Shown: positions 49,053-59,090, counted from the stretch's first letter. The stretch is DNA of 64,000 bases from JAHJQQ01 sp963737555 (GCA_963737555.1 CAVTTB010000002.1:62001-126000); one strand, 5' to 3'. Numbers and translations are program-made. Notes: generated from the letters alone by a model not told the origin.

Positions 49053-49056
49053 TTGT

Positions 49057-49074
49057 CTACGCTCCATCCGGGCT
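49057..49074. repeat. Half copy of family D overlapping the ribD stop
   Basis: The right half of the family D palindrome (CTCCATCCGGGCTAC) at 49060-49074. Read on the minus strand it encodes the last residues of RibD (SPDGA) and its TAG stop. Confidence 0.7.
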
Positions 49075-50166
49075 ACCAGGCACTGCCGTGATACGCCAGT
49101 CGCTACCGATTTTACGGATGTCGCGAATATCCACGGCGCGCTTCTGCGCCATGTGTTCCAGACCCGGCAGATGGAACAAACCGCGCGCGCCATCGCCCAG
49201 CAGTTGCGGCGCCATATAAATCACCAACTCATCGACCAGCCCCGCCGCCAACAGCGCGCCGCTCAAGGTCGCGCCGGCTTCGACCAACACCTCGTTGATC
49301 TCGCGCGACGCCAGCACTGCCAACACATCGGCGAGTCGCATGCGGCCGTCGTGCGCTTTAAGCAATACAACCTCGGCGCCCGCTGCCTGCAATGCCTCAC
49401 GTGGCGCTGCGGTCTCACTGACGGCACAGATCAAGGTCGCGCCGGGCAGACTCAACATGCGCGCACCCGGTGGCATACGCAGCTGATGATCCAGCACCAC
49501 CCGCAGTGGCTGGCGTGTATTTTCAATCGTGTCGAGCCGCACGTTCAGCGACGGATCATCGGCCAACACCGTGCCGATACCGGTCAATATAGCTGAACTG
49601 CGCGCGCGTAAGCGCTGCACATCGGCGCGTGCGGGCGCGCCGGTAATCCATTTGGATTCGCCCGACGCCATGGCCGTGCGGCCGTCCAGACTCATCGCCA
49701 ATTTGCAGCGCACAAAGGGTCGACCACGGCGCATACGACTGACGAAGCCCGGATTGAGCGCTTCCGCGTCTGCCGCGAGCAGACCACACGCCGTTTCGAT
49801 ACCAGCCGCCTGCAACTGTGCCAGGCCGCCACCCGCCACGCGCGGATTCGGATCTTTCAGGGCAACCACCACGCGGGCCACACCGGCGGCAATCAATGCC
49901 TCGCTGCACGGTGGTGTACGCCCGTGATGGCAGCACGGCTCCAAGGTTACATAGGCAGTCGCGCCGCGGGCGCGATCGCCGGCTGCGATCAAGGCGTGAA
50001 TTTCGGCATGTGCCTCACCGGCGCGTTCATGCCAACCCTCACCGACAATCTCACCCGCGCGCACCAACACACATCCCACCCGCGGATTCGGATCGGTGCT
50101 GTACAGACCGCGCTCGGCGAGTTGCAGCGCGCGGGCCATGTAACAGTGATCGTCGCTGGTAAACAT
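49057..50166 (-). CDS. ribD: Bifunctional riboflavin deaminase/reductase RibD
   Basis: A 369-residue fusion. The deaminase domain has HAEIHAL and PCCHHGRTPPC, the zinc ligands; the reductase domain follows with KLAMSLDGRTAMASGESKWITG and LVEAGATLSGALL. Intact. The last residues, SPDGA and the stop, are encoded by the end of a dispersed repeat. First riboflavin gene after nrdR. Confidence 0.95.
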   Translation of the reverse strand: MFTSDDHCYMARALQLAERGLYSTDPNPRVGCVLVRAGEIVGEGWHERAGEAHAEIHALIAAGDRARGATAYVTLEPCCHHGRTPPCSEALIAAGVARVVVALKDPNPRVAGGGLAQLQAAGIETACGLLAADAEALNPGFVSRMRRGRPFVRCKLAMSLDGRTAMASGESKWITGAPARADVQRLRARSSAILTGIGTVLADDPSLNVRLDTIENTRQPLRVVLDHQLRMPPGARMLSLPGATLICAVSETAAPREALQAAGAEVVLLKAHDGRMRLADVLAVLASREINEVLVEAGATLSGALLAAGLVDELVIYMAPQLLGDGARGLFHLPGLEHMAQKRAVDIRDIRKIGSDWRITAVPGSPDGA

Positions 50167-50187
50167 AACTCAATCCCATCATCCACG

Positions 50188-50270
50188 GTAGGATGGGTGG
50201 AGCGCAGCGCAACCCATCGCGTTTACGCAGACCGATGGGTTACGGCAAACAACGCCTCCACCCATCCTAC
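50188..50270. repeat. Family C palindromic element (copy 3) flanked by 18-bp direct repeats
   Basis: Arms 50188-50201 and 50257-50270 are the same 14-mer and complement as the other family C copies. The 18-mer ACTCAATCCCATCATCCA lies on both sides, at 50168-50185 and 50273-50290. A decayed half copy (TACGGCACACAGCGCC to CGATCCTACGTA) follows at about 50337-50370. It occupies the gap between nrdR and ribD. Confidence 0.88.
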
Positions 50271-50371
50271 TCACTCAATCCCATCATCCATGCCCATGAT
50301 CCATGCAGCGCATGAGGTTGCGGCGGGTCATGGCGGGTTACGGCACACAGCGCCTGCACCGATCCTACGTA

Positions 50372-50875
50372 CTACTTCCCATCTTCCAACAACGGAATCT
50401 GATCGCGCTCTTCTTCCGGTGTCGGTTCCTTTTCCAGCCGTTCGATTTCCTCGCGGAAGGCGTTCACGTCCTGGAAGCTGCGGTACACCGAGGCGAAGCG
50501 CACATAGGCGACTTGATCGAGCTTGCGCAACTCTTCCATCACCCACTCGCCCAGCTGCCGCGACGCGATTTCACGTTCGCCGCTGCCGCGCATGCGCTGC
50601 TGAATATGCGTGATCGCATCTTCGATACGCTCGGTAGATACCGGCCGTTTTTCCAATGCGCGCACGATACCGCCACGCAGTTTGGACTCGTTGAACGGAT
50701 CGCGCGTGCCGTCGCGTTTGACGATGCGCGGCATCACCAGTTCAGCGATTTCAAACGTGGTGAAGCGTTCGCCGCAACTGAGACACTCGCGGCGCCGACG
50801 CACCTGCACGCCCTCGCCGGTCAGACGTGAATCGATGACCTTGGTGTCTTCAGCAGCGCAAAAGGGGCAGTGCAT
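50372..50875 (-). CDS. nrdR: Transcriptional repressor NrdR
   Basis: A 167-residue repressor of ribonucleotide reductase genes. The zinc ribbon MHCPFCAAEDTKVIDSRL with a second CLSCGERF pair, then an ATP-cone domain (VKRDGTRDPFNESKLR, QLGEWVMEELRKLDQVAYVRFASVY). The pattern between glyA and ribD is standard. Confidence 0.96.
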   Translation of the reverse strand: MHCPFCAAEDTKVIDSRLTGEGVQVRRRRECLSCGERFTTFEIAELVMPRIVKRDGTRDPFNESKLRGGIVRALEKRPVSTERIEDAITHIQQRMRGSGEREIASRQLGEWVMEELRKLDQVAYVRFASVYRSFQDVNAFREEIERLEKEPTPEEERDQIPLLEDGK

Positions 50876-50885
50876 AAATCGGGAA

Positions 50886-52143
50886 CTAGCGCTCGTAGAC
50901 CGGGAAGCGGCGACACACTTCCAACACCTGAGCGCGTACCCGCTCCTGTGTATCAGTGTCTTCGACGTTATCCAGGATGTCGCAGATCCATCCGGCCAAG
51001 GCCTTGGCTTCAGCGTCTTTGAAGCCGCGCGTGGTCATCGCCGGCGTGCCGATGCGGATACCGCTGGTGACGAACGGCGATTGCGGATCGTTGGGCACGG
51101 CATTCTTGTTCACCGTGATATAGGCATTGCCGAGCGCGGCATCGGCGGCCTTGCCGGTAATGCCCTTGTCGATCAGATCGACCAGGAACAAATGGTCGTC
51201 GGTGCCACCGGAAACAATCTTGTAGCCGCGCTCGATCATCACCGCGGCCATGGCGCGGGCATTGGCCAGCACCTGTTTCTGATAGTCCTTGAATTCCGGT
51301 GCGAGCGCCTCTTTGAAGGCCACCGCCTTGGCGGCGATGACATGCATCAGCGGACCACCCTGCGTACCGGGGAACACCATCGAGTTGAGCTTCTTCTCGA
51401 TGTCGGGATTGGCCTTGGCGAGAATCAAACCGCCGCGCGGGCCGCGCAAGGTCTTATGCGTGGTGGTGGTCGTGATGTCGGCGATCTGCACCGGGTTCGG
51501 GTAGATGCCGGCAGCGACCAGACCCGGCGACATGCGCCATGTCGACGAACAGCAAGGCACCGACCGAGTCGGCAATCTCACGGAACTTGTTCCAGTCCAG
51601 CGTGCGCGAATACGCGGAGAAGCCGCCAACGATCATCTTCGGCTTGTGCTCGTTGGCCAGCCGCTGGATCTCGTCGTAGTCGACCAGACCCGTCTCGGGA
51701 TTCAAACCATACTGCACAGCGTTGAACAGCTTGCCGGAGAAATTCACCTTGGCGCCGTGGGTCAGGTGACCGCCATGGGCGAGGCTCATGCCGAGGATGT
51801 GATCGCCAGGATTGAGCAGCGCAAGATAGACCGCGGCATTGGCCTGCGAACCGGAATGCGGCTGCACATTGGCGTAATCGGCGCCGAACAGTTGCTTGGC
51901 GCGGTCGATGGCGAGCTGTTCAGCCACATCGACGAACTCGCAGCCACCGTAATAGCGTTTGGCCGGATAACCCTCGGCGTATTTATTGGTCAGCACCGAA
52001 CCCTGCGCCTGCATCACCCGCGGGCTGGCGTAGTTTTCCGAGGCAATCAGTTCGATGTGGTCTTCCTGGCGCTGCTGCTCGCCGAGGACGGCGGCCCACA
52101 ACTCCGGATCGAAATCGGCAATGGCCATGTCTTTGCTGAACAT
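50886..52143 (-). CDS. glyA: Serine hydroxymethyltransferase (one frameshift)
   Basis: A PLP enzyme of about 419 residues that converts serine and tetrahydrofolate to glycine and methylene-THF. Hallmarks are HIELIASENYASP, YAEGYPAKRYYGGC, and the Schiff-base lysine in TTTTHKTLRGPRGG. The ATG at 52143 begins MFSKDMAIADFDPELW. The frame changes at 51523-51525: removing one G from a GGG run (CCC on plus) joins MAHVAG to LVAAGIYPNP. Confidence 0.96.
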
Positions 52144-52253
52144 CCCAAACCCCTGTAAGCGGCCCGATTGAAGTGGGCCGGTGGCAAATGGAGCCCCCGC
52201 GCCCAACAGACTCCACGGGCGGGGTGCGAAAGGCGGCCATAATAGCCGATCCG

Positions 52254-52271
52254 GGACCTGCATGCAGGTCC
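52254..52271. promoter_or_regulatory. 18-bp perfect palindrome upstream of glyA
   Basis: GGACCTGCATGCAGGTCC is fully self-complementary and lies 111 bp upstream of the glyA start. On the minus strand a TATTAT (complement at 52239-52244) follows ten bases further on, in a position where it could be the -10 box, which would put the palindrome over the -35 region. A repressor or activator site is inferred. Confidence 0.6.
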
Positions 52272-52336
52272 GGTCTGGTCTCAATTGCACAATTGGAGCA
52301 GCGGCGGCGACGCCAGCCTTGCCGTGGAGCGGGGAA

Positions 52337-53634
52337 TCAGGCCGGAAGGGAAATGGACCAGTCGGCCACCGCCAGCCGGTTGCGGCCGCCGCGCTTGGCG
52401 GCGTAGACGGCGATGTCGGCCTGTTTGAACAACTGCTCGAAATCCGTCTGCTGGCCGGGCGGTAGCGTCGCCACGCCGATACTGGTGGTGATCTTGTGGC
52501 CGGCCGGCACCGCCGCCTCGATCTCGGCGCGCAGCCGCTCGGCCTTGATCCGGGCATCGGCCAACGGGCATTTCACCAGTAGCAGCACGAATTCCTCGCC
52601 CCCAAAACGGGCCGCGATATCGCCATCGCGGCAGCCCTTGACGCAACAAGGCCCCGACCTCCCGCAGCACCGCATCGCCCGCATCGTGTCCGTGGCGGTC
52701 GTTGATGAGCTTGAAGTGATCCAAGTCGAGCAACAAAAGGCTGAGCGGGTACTGATGGCGGTTGGCATTGGCGACCGCCTGCTGCGCCGCTTCATGCAGA
52801 AAGTGGCGGTTATACAGCCCGGTCAGTTGATCGGTGACGGCAAACTCTTCCAGCTTCTTCTGCTGTTCCCGCACCGTGTCGAACAAATGTTTCGCCGTGA
52901 GCAGATTGGTCACGCGGGCGCGCAGCTCCTCCTCGATCACCGGCTTGGCGATGTAGTCATTCGCGCCCTGGCGCAGGATCTCGATGCGCCGTGCGATATC
53001 GTCCAGCCCGGAAATCGCCAGCACAGGAATACGGTTGCGCTCGTCCTCCAAGCCACGGATCTGCCGCAGCAATCCGACACCGCTCAGCGGACCTTCGACC
53101 AGAATATCGGTGATGACCAGATCGTAATCCTTGACCTGGAACTGTTCCCAAGCCAGATCGGCACTGATGAAGTGATCGATCAGCAGACCCATTTTCTTCA
53201 GCAGTTGCATCGTGACTTTGGGCAGCCATCTGGCTGTCTTCCACGTACAGCACGCGCCCCTTAGCCTGGGTGCGCATGCCACCGATCAATTGCTTGAACG
53301 CGCGACTCAGCTCCTCAAAGCTGGACTTGCGCAGAATCTCGGTGATACCCGCTTCCAGGCTTTCTTTGAGCGTGGTTTCTTTGTCATCGCAGGTCAGCAG
53401 GACAATCGGCAACAAGGCCGTGCTCGACTCGGCGCGCAGCTGCCGGCAGACATCCAGACCACTCATATCCGGCAGGTGCAATTCCAGACACAGAAGATCG
53501 TAGCTATGCTGCCGGAGTGCGTGCAGGGCCGACTGGCCATCGGCGACATACTCGGCCTGAATCTGCAGATCACTCAGCACCGCCTGGATGAGCTGCTGGT
53601 ATAGCTGAGTGTCAACGACGACCAGAATTCGCAT
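52337..53634 (-). CDS. REC-REC-GGDEF response regulator (two frameshifts)
   Basis: A PleD-like protein of about 432 residues. The first receiver begins MRILVVVDTQLYQQLI and lacks the usual acidic pair (VVD in place of DD), so it may be degenerate. The second has VLYVEDSQ, then ITDILVEGPLSG, in which the phosphoacceptor Asp is present. The GGDEF domain has RFGGEEF with an I-site RDGD just before it, so it should make c-di-GMP with product inhibition. The frame changes near 53225-53235 and near 52635-52645. Upstream of glyA on the same strand. Confidence 0.88.
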
Positions 53635-53955
53635 GCGCTGTTTCCTATGCAGTCATTATCCGGATAAACGCGCTCAAGATAGGCTGCACGGCTACGTACG
53701 GCAAGGAGAAATGTCGCGCCCCGTCATCCAAACACGCGACATAACCATCCACCCACCCGGCAGCACGCGTCGTCAGTCACCACCACGGGACTGCGTGATG
53801 CCTGCTGCAACGCCTCGATCCAACAGGTTCGGAGTCGAGAGCTTGCAATCGTGCACGAATATCCGCCCCACCCGCGGTTCATCCTCATGGCCTAAATGCA
53901 CGACTTCTGTGCACCCACAATGACTGCTGCCACCAGAAAAGAATTCAAGCCACCT

Positions 53956-53984
53956 TTGGCACAACGCGAACCTGCCTCTATAAT
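53956..53984 (+). promoter_or_regulatory. Sigma-70 promoter of ettA
   Basis: TTGGCA at 53956-53961 and a perfect TATAAT at 53979-53984 are separated by 17 bp. The expected start is about 53992, leaving a short leader before the ATG at 54026. The rest of the 390-bp gap from 53635 shows no gene. Confidence 0.85.
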
Positions 53985-54025
53985 CGGCGCCCCTTTTCAA
54001 GGCTCACCCGCCGCTAGAGAGAACC

Positions 54026-55693
54026 ATGGCTCAATACGTATATACCATGAATCGCGTGGGCAAGGTCGTCCCGCCCAAACGCTGGATTCTGCAGGACATC
54101 TCGCTGTCGTTTTTTCCCGGCGCCAAGATCGGCGTGCTGGGTCTGAACGGTTCGGGTAAATCCACGCTGCTGCGGATCATGGCCGGCGTCGATACCGAGA
54201 TCGAAGGCGAGGCGCGTCCGCAGCCGGGCATCAAGATCGGCTTTCTGTCGCAGGAACCGCAGCTCGATCCGAACAAGGATGTGCGCGGCAATGTCGAAGA
54301 AGGCCTCGGCGAGATCAAGCAGGCGCAGCAACGCTTGGACGAAGTCTATGCCGCCTACGCCGAACCCGATGCCGATTTCGATGCGTTGGCCGCCGAACAG
54401 GCGCGTCTGGAAAATATTATCCAAGCCGCCGATGCACACAATCTGGAACGCACGCTGGAAGTCGCGGCCGATGCGCTGCGTCTGCCACCGTGGGATGCCG
54501 ATGTCACCAAGCTCTCCGGTGGCGAAAAACGTCGTGTCGCGCTGTGCAAACTGCTGCTGTCGGCCCCCGATATGCTGCTGCTCGACGAGCCGACCAACCA
54601 TCTGGACGCCGAATCGGTCGCCTGGCTGGAACGCTTTCTCCACGAATATCCCGGCACCGTCGTCGCCGTGACCCACGACCGTTACTTCCTCGACAACGTC
54701 GCCGGCTGGATTCTGGAACTCGACCGCGGCCGCGGCATTCCCTACGAGGGCAATTATTCAAACTGGCTGGAACAGAAAGAAAAGCGCCTGGCGCAGGAAC
54801 AAAAAGGCCAGGCCGCACGCGAGCGCGCGATCAAAGAAGAATTGGAATGGGTGCGCGCCAATCCCAAAGGCCGCCAAGCCAAGAGCAAGGCACGTCTGGC
54901 GCGCTTCGAGGAATTGCAGTCGCAGGAATATCAGGCCCGCAACGAGACGCGCGAGATTTATATTCCACCGGGTCCACGCCTGGGCGAATTGGTAATCGAG
55001 GCCAAAGATCTAAAGAAGAGCTTCGGTGACCGTGTGCTGTTCGACAACCTGTCGTTCAATATCCCGCGCGGCGCCATCGTCGGCATCATCGGCCCCAACG
55101 GCGCGGGTAAGACCACGCTGTTCCGCCTGCTGAATGGACAAGAACGGCCGGATGGCGGTGAACTGCGCATCGGCGAAACCGTGCAGCTCGCCTATGTCGA
55201 TCAGAGTCGCGATGCCCTGGATGGCAACAAGACCGTGTGGGAAGAAATTTCCGACGGCCAGGACATCATTCAGATCGGCCGTTACGAGACACCGTCACGC
55301 GGCTATGTATCGCGTTTCAACTTCGCCGGCAGCGATCAGCAAAAGCGCGTCGGCGATCTGTCCGGCGGCGAACGCAACCGCGTGCATCTGGCCAAGCTAT
55401 TGCGCAGCGGCGGCAATGTGCTGATGCTCGACGAGCCGACCAACGACCTCGACGTGGAAACCCTGCGCGCACTGGAAGAGGCACTGCTGGAATTCCCCGG
55501 CTGCGTGCTGGTCACCTCGCATGATCGCTGGTTCCTCGACCGACTGGCGACGCATATCCTCGCCTTCGAGGGCGACAGTCATGTGGAATGGTTCGAGGGA
55601 AATTACGCCGAATACGAGGCCGATCGGAAGCGGCGTCTGGGCGTCGAGGCGGATCAACCGCATCGCATCAAATACAAACGGCTGACGGGGTAG
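54026..55693 (+). CDS. ettA: EttA, energy-dependent translational throttle
   Basis: An ABC-F protein of 555 residues that binds the ribosomal E site and gates elongation by the ATP/ADP ratio. Two ATPase domains: Walker A GLNGSGKST and GPNGAGKTT, signatures KLSGGEKRRVALC and DLSGGERNRVHLA, Walker B LLLDEPTNHLD and LMLDEPTNDLD. The long linker with EQKEKRLAQEQKGQ forms the P-site tRNA interaction motif. Intact, with its own promoter. Confidence 0.97.
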   Translation: MAQYVYTMNRVGKVVPPKRWILQDISLSFFPGAKIGVLGLNGSGKSTLLRIMAGVDTEIEGEARPQPGIKIGFLSQEPQLDPNKDVRGNVEEGLGEIKQAQQRLDEVYAAYAEPDADFDALAAEQARLENIIQAADAHNLERTLEVAADALRLPPWDADVTKLSGGEKRRVALCKLLLSAPDMLLLDEPTNHLDAESVAWLERFLHEYPGTVVAVTHDRYFLDNVAGWILELDRGRGIPYEGNYSNWLEQKEKRLAQEQKGQAARERAIKEELEWVRANPKGRQAKSKARLARFEELQSQEYQARNETREIYIPPGPRLGELVIEAKDLKKSFGDRVLFDNLSFNIPRGAIVGIIGPNGAGKTTLFRLLNGQERPDGGELRIGETVQLAYVDQSRDALDGNKTVWEEISDGQDIIQIGRYETPSRGYVSRFNFAGSDQQKRVGDLSGGERNRVHLAKLLRSGGNVLMLDEPTNDLDVETLRALEEALLEFPGCVLVTSHDRWFLDRLATHILAFEGDSHVEWFEGNYAEYEADRKRRLGVEADQPHRIKYKRLTG

Positions 55694-55734
55694 GCGTTAC
55701 GCCAATACAACGTTTGGCGCTGCGAACAGGCGGT

Positions 55735-56064
55735 TCAGGCGGTAACGCTCAGTACCATGCCTTTGGTTTTTTCACTCATCTCTTCATACGGGATGGTTCG
55801 AACCAGCGTGCCCTTTTCGGCATCGTATATCTCGATGATGACTTGTTTGCCGTCATCGCCACCCAGGGAAAAGCGCATCGTGCTCGCGGCGCGGGTCGGT
55901 GCCGGCGATGGCTTCTGCTCTTGCGCGACAACATCGGGCTTTCCCGCGCCGGCTTCTGCGATCACACTCTCCGCTACGTCGGTCTGAGACGCAGCCGTTT
56001 TCCCCGTTGTTGGGGCCGACTGCCCAGTCGAAGTTGTTACCGAATTTACCGCTAGAATGCTCAT
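55735..56064 (-). CDS. FlaG-like protein
   Basis: A 109-residue protein. The low-complexity N-terminal 60 residues are followed by a short domain, FSLGGDDGKQVIIEIYDAEK then GTLVRTIPYEEMSEK, which matches the FlaG pattern (flagellar filament-associated). The start at 56064 follows a GAGGTGA site. No flagellin or FliD gene is adjacent, so it is isolated. It is convergent with ettA. Confidence 0.65.
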   Translation of the reverse strand: MSILAVNSVTTSTGQSAPTTGKTAASQTDVAESVIAEAGAGKPDVVAQEQKPSPAPTRAASTMRFSLGGDDGKQVIIEIYDAEKGTLVRTIPYEEMSEKTKGMVLSVTA

Positions 56065-56419
56065 AGTCACCTCTTTGCACCCCACGCCCAATAGAACGGC
56101 ATAACAGGCGAACCGCAAAAAATTACTCGCGCGGCGATTCGGCGAGAGTGGGGCCAAACATATTTATTAACCTATCGATCCAATCTGCCGACACCTAACT
56201 AAGTTTCTGGTAAGTATCTGGCAATTACCGGGTACGAGTTCAGCCCTGCCAAATGGGGTAGCGGCCCCTGATGTGAAAGCTTGAGCCACCACCCAAGCAG
56301 TCACGCCCAGGTATCGGACAGGCATCACATATTCAGGTTTAGTTTGGGGATGACAGCGCCCCGCGAAGCTATGACCTGCATGCCGCTTAAATTATCTGAA
56401 GGGAAGAATGTGCAGGCGC
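56065..56419. other. 355-bp gap between the FlaG-like gene and pssA
   Basis: I see no gene, terminator or family repeat here. The segment should contain the promoter for the leftward FlaG-like gene and the pssA 3' end. Confidence 0.5.
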
Positions 56420-57196
56420 TTATGCTGACGGATCGTGTCTGGCTCGACGGCGTTGCCGCAGCCGCCACAGCGTAAACACCGGGCCCGACAGCGCATAGAT
56501 CAGGAAGCCCGCGAACAACACCTTGGCTGGGTCGATCGAGGCGAACACCAGCACCAGCACCGCCAACAACAAGACGATGAATGGCACTTTGTTTTTGAAG
56601 TCGAGTTCCTTGAAGCTGTAGTAACGGAAATTGCTGACCATCAACAACCCTGACATCAGCGTCAGCAGCATCCCGACCCAAATAAAACTGGAACCGTCGA
56701 TGCCCATGTCCGCGCCCATCCACACCAACCCGGCCACCACCGCCGCTGCCGACGGACTGGGCAGCCCCTGGAAATAGCGTTTGTCGGCCACATCCACTTG
56801 CGCGTTGAAACGCGCCAGTCGCAAGGCACCCGCCGCGGTGTATATGAAGGCCGTCAGCCAGCCCACCTTGGCCCAGAACCAACCAAACGCCGCCAAATCA
56901 CGCAGCGCCCATTGATAAATGATCAGGCCTGGCGCCAGGCCGAAGCACACCATATCGGTGAGGCTGTCGTACTGGACGCCGAACTCGCTGGTGGTATTGG
57001 TCAGGCGCGCAACACGACCATCGATGCCGTCCATGATCATGGCGATGAAAATCGCGATCGCCGCAACCACGAAATTTCCGTTGATCGCCGCCACAATGCC
57101 ATAGAAGCCAGAAAATAAGCCGGCAGTGGTAAACAGGTTCGGTAGCAGATAGATACCGCGGCGAGGGATTTTGGGGGACGTCGGTTCGACTTCCAT
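56420..57196 (-). CDS. pssA: CDP-diacylglycerol-serine O-phosphatidyltransferase
   Basis: A 258-residue membrane enzyme that makes phosphatidylserine, the precursor of phosphatidylethanolamine. The CDP-alcohol phosphotransferase motif is seen in MDGIDGRVARL followed by FGVQYDSLTDMVCFG, which carries all the conserved Asp and Gly residues. Several hydrophobic helices are present. The start at 57196 gives MEVEPTSPKIPRRGIYLLPNL, typical for the family. Downstream of ilvC on the same strand, as in related genomes. Confidence 0.93.
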   Translation of the reverse strand: MEVEPTSPKIPRRGIYLLPNLFTTAGLFSGFYGIVAAINGNFVVAAIAIFIAMIMDGIDGRVARLTNTTSEFGVQYDSLTDMVCFGLAPGLIIYQWALRDLAAFGWFWAKVGWLTAFIYTAAGALRLARFNAQVDVADKRYFQGLPSPSAAAVVAGLVWMGADMGIDGSSFIWVGMLLTLMSGLLMVSNFRYYSFKELDFKNKVPFIVLLLAVLVLVFASIDPAKVLFAGFLIYALSGPVFTLWRLRQRRRARHDPSA

Positions 57197-57352
57197 CACA
57201 GCTGTCCTAGGATTCGAAAGAAATACTTGCGCGGAAATCCGCGATGAAAAAAGAGTGCGCGCAGCGGCGGCAACTTGCAAGGCAGGAATAGATTACGCAA
57301 TCGATCACCAAGGGTCCGGGGCGCGGCAAATCCACGCCCCGGGATTGCGCGC

Positions 57353-58372
57353 TTAGTTGCGGCTCTTATCGACGATTTTGTTGGCCTTGATCCAAGGCAT
57401 CATGCTGCGCAGACGCTCGCCGACTTCCTCGATCTGGTGTTCGCGACCGATACGGCGCTTGGCCTTGAGGGTGGCGGCACCGGCCTGGTTTTCCAGAATG
57501 AATTCGCGGGCGAATTCGCCGTTCTGGATTTCGGTGAGGATCTTCTTCATCTCCAGCTTGGTCTGATCGGTGACGATGCGCGGTCCGCGGGTCAGGTCGC
57601 CGTATTCAGCCGTGTTGGAAATCGAGTAACGCATATTGGCGATACCGCCTTCATACATCAGATCGACAATCAGCTTGAGCTCATGCAAGCACTCGAAGTA
57701 GGCCATCTCCGGCGCATAACCGGCTTCAACCAGCGTTTCAAAACCGGCCTGCACCAGCGCGGTGGCACCGCCACACAACACCGCCTGCTCACCGAACAGA
57801 TCGGTCTCGGTCTCTTCCTTGAAGCTGGTTTCGATGATGCCGGCGCGACCGCCGCCGTTGGCCGACGCATACGACAGCGCGATCTTCTTGGCCTTGCCGG
57901 AGGCATCCTGGAACACCGCGATCAGACTCGGCACACCGCCACCCTGAGTGTAGGTCGCGCGCACCAGATGGCCCGGACCCTTCGGCGCGATCATGATCAC
58001 GTCGAGGTCGGCACGCGGCACGATCTGTTCGAAATGAATGTTGAAGCCGTGCGCGAAGGCCAGCGCGGCACCCTTCTTGATGTTCGGCTCGATGACTTCG
58101 TCGTAGATTTTGCGCTGATGTTCATCGGGCGCCAGGATCATCACCACATCGGCGCCCTTCACGGCTTCCGGAATATCCTTGACCTTGAGCTTGGCCTTCT
58201 TGGCCTTGGCCTCGGAAGCGGAACCGGGACGCAGTGCAACCGTCACATCAACGCCGGATTCCTGCAGATTATTGGCATGCGCATGGCCCTGCGAGCCATA
58301 ACCGACGATCGTCACCTTGCGCTTCTTGATCAGGGACAGGTCGCAGTCTTTGTCGTAATAGATGTTCATCAT
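57353..58372 (-). CDS. ilvC: Ketol-acid reductoisomerase (class I)
   Basis: A 339-residue enzyme that isomerises and reduces acetolactate to dihydroxyisovalerate. The NADPH site is VTIVGYGSQGHAHANNL; FAHGFNIHFEQI and GPGHLVRATYTQGGG follow, then metal-binding Glu/Asp in EDLFGEQAVL-like DLFGEQAVLCGG and NTAEYGD. Short class I size. The ATG at 58372 has GGAG about ten bases upstream. Third ilv gene. Confidence 0.97.
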   Translation of the reverse strand: MMNIYYDKDCDLSLIKKRKVTIVGYGSQGHAHANNLQESGVDVTVALRPGSASEAKAKKAKLKVKDIPEAVKGADVVMILAPDEHQRKIYDEVIEPNIKKGAALAFAHGFNIHFEQIVPRADLDVIMIAPKGPGHLVRATYTQGGGVPSLIAVFQDASGKAKKIALSYASANGGGRAGIIETSFKEETETDLFGEQAVLCGGATALVQAGFETLVEAGYAPEMAYFECLHELKLIVDLMYEGGIANMRYSISNTAEYGDLTRGPRIVTDQTKLEMKKILTEIQNGEFAREFILENQAGAATLKAKRRIGREHQIEEVGERLRSMMPWIKANKIVDKSRN

Positions 58373-58438
58373 GTCAGTCACTCCAGAAGATTGTAGGATT
58401 CAAAATAATTCAGATGTGCGGGCCACGCTTAACCGCAA

Positions 58439-58930
58439 CTAGAGACGCAAGGCCTTATCGCCGCGCGCAATGCCGGAAACACCGGAGCGCACGACTTCGA
58501 GTATCGAGGCCGGGTCGACGGCCTGAATAAAGGCATCGATCTTCTCGCCGGTACCGGTCAGCTCGATGATGTAGCTGGCGTCGGTCACGTCGATGATGCG
58601 CCCGCGGAAAATATCCGTGATGCGCTTCAATTCTTCACGCGCGCTGTCCTTGGCCTGCACCTTCATCAGCAGCATCTCGCGCTCGATGTGCGGGCCTTCG
58701 GTCATGTCCATCAGCTTGACCACATCGATCAGCTTGTTGAGCTGCTTGGTGATCTGCTCGATGACCGAATCGGTGCCGCGTGTCACGATGGTCATGCGCG
58801 ACAACGAGGGATCCTCGGTCGGCGCCACGGTGAGCGATTCGATGTTGTAGCCACGCGCGGAGAACAGCCCGGCCACGCGCGACAGGGCGCCCGCCTCGTT
58901 CTCCAACAGTAATGAAATGATATGTCGCAT
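58439..58930 (-). CDS. ilvH: Acetolactate synthase small subunit
   Basis: A 163-residue regulatory subunit with an N-terminal ACT domain (ISLLLENEAGALSRVAGLFSARGYNIESL) that binds valine, and a C-terminal domain (FRGRIIDVTDASYIIELTG). Intact. The start at 58930 gives MRHIISLLLENE. It follows ilvI on the same strand with a repeat between. Confidence 0.96.
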   Translation of the reverse strand: MRHIISLLLENEAGALSRVAGLFSARGYNIESLTVAPTEDPSLSRMTIVTRGTDSVIEQITKQLNKLIDVVKLMDMTEGPHIEREMLLMKVQAKDSAREELKRITDIFRGRIIDVTDASYIIELTGTGEKIDAFIQAVDPASILEVVRSGVSGIARGDKALRL

Positions 58931-58946
58931 TGCGATCTCTTTTGCT

Positions 58947-59085
58947 AACCGCCAAGACGCCAAGGACGCCAAGAATAATTTGTCAAAAACACCTCGTCAT
59001 CCACCAAGACCGGAATTCAGGCCACACTCCAGATACACCGATAACAACAACAGAAAACTTGGTGTTCTTGGCTCTTGACGGTTCA
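58947..59085. repeat. Family B palindromic element (copy 2, degenerate)
   Basis: The left arm AACCGCCAAGACGCCAAG at about 58947-58964 and a degenerate inverted arm at about 59058-59085 (roughly 21 of 27 pairs). It is the same unit as at 857-1021. It fills the gap between ilvI and ilvH. Confidence 0.75.
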
Positions 59086-59090
59086 ACTCA

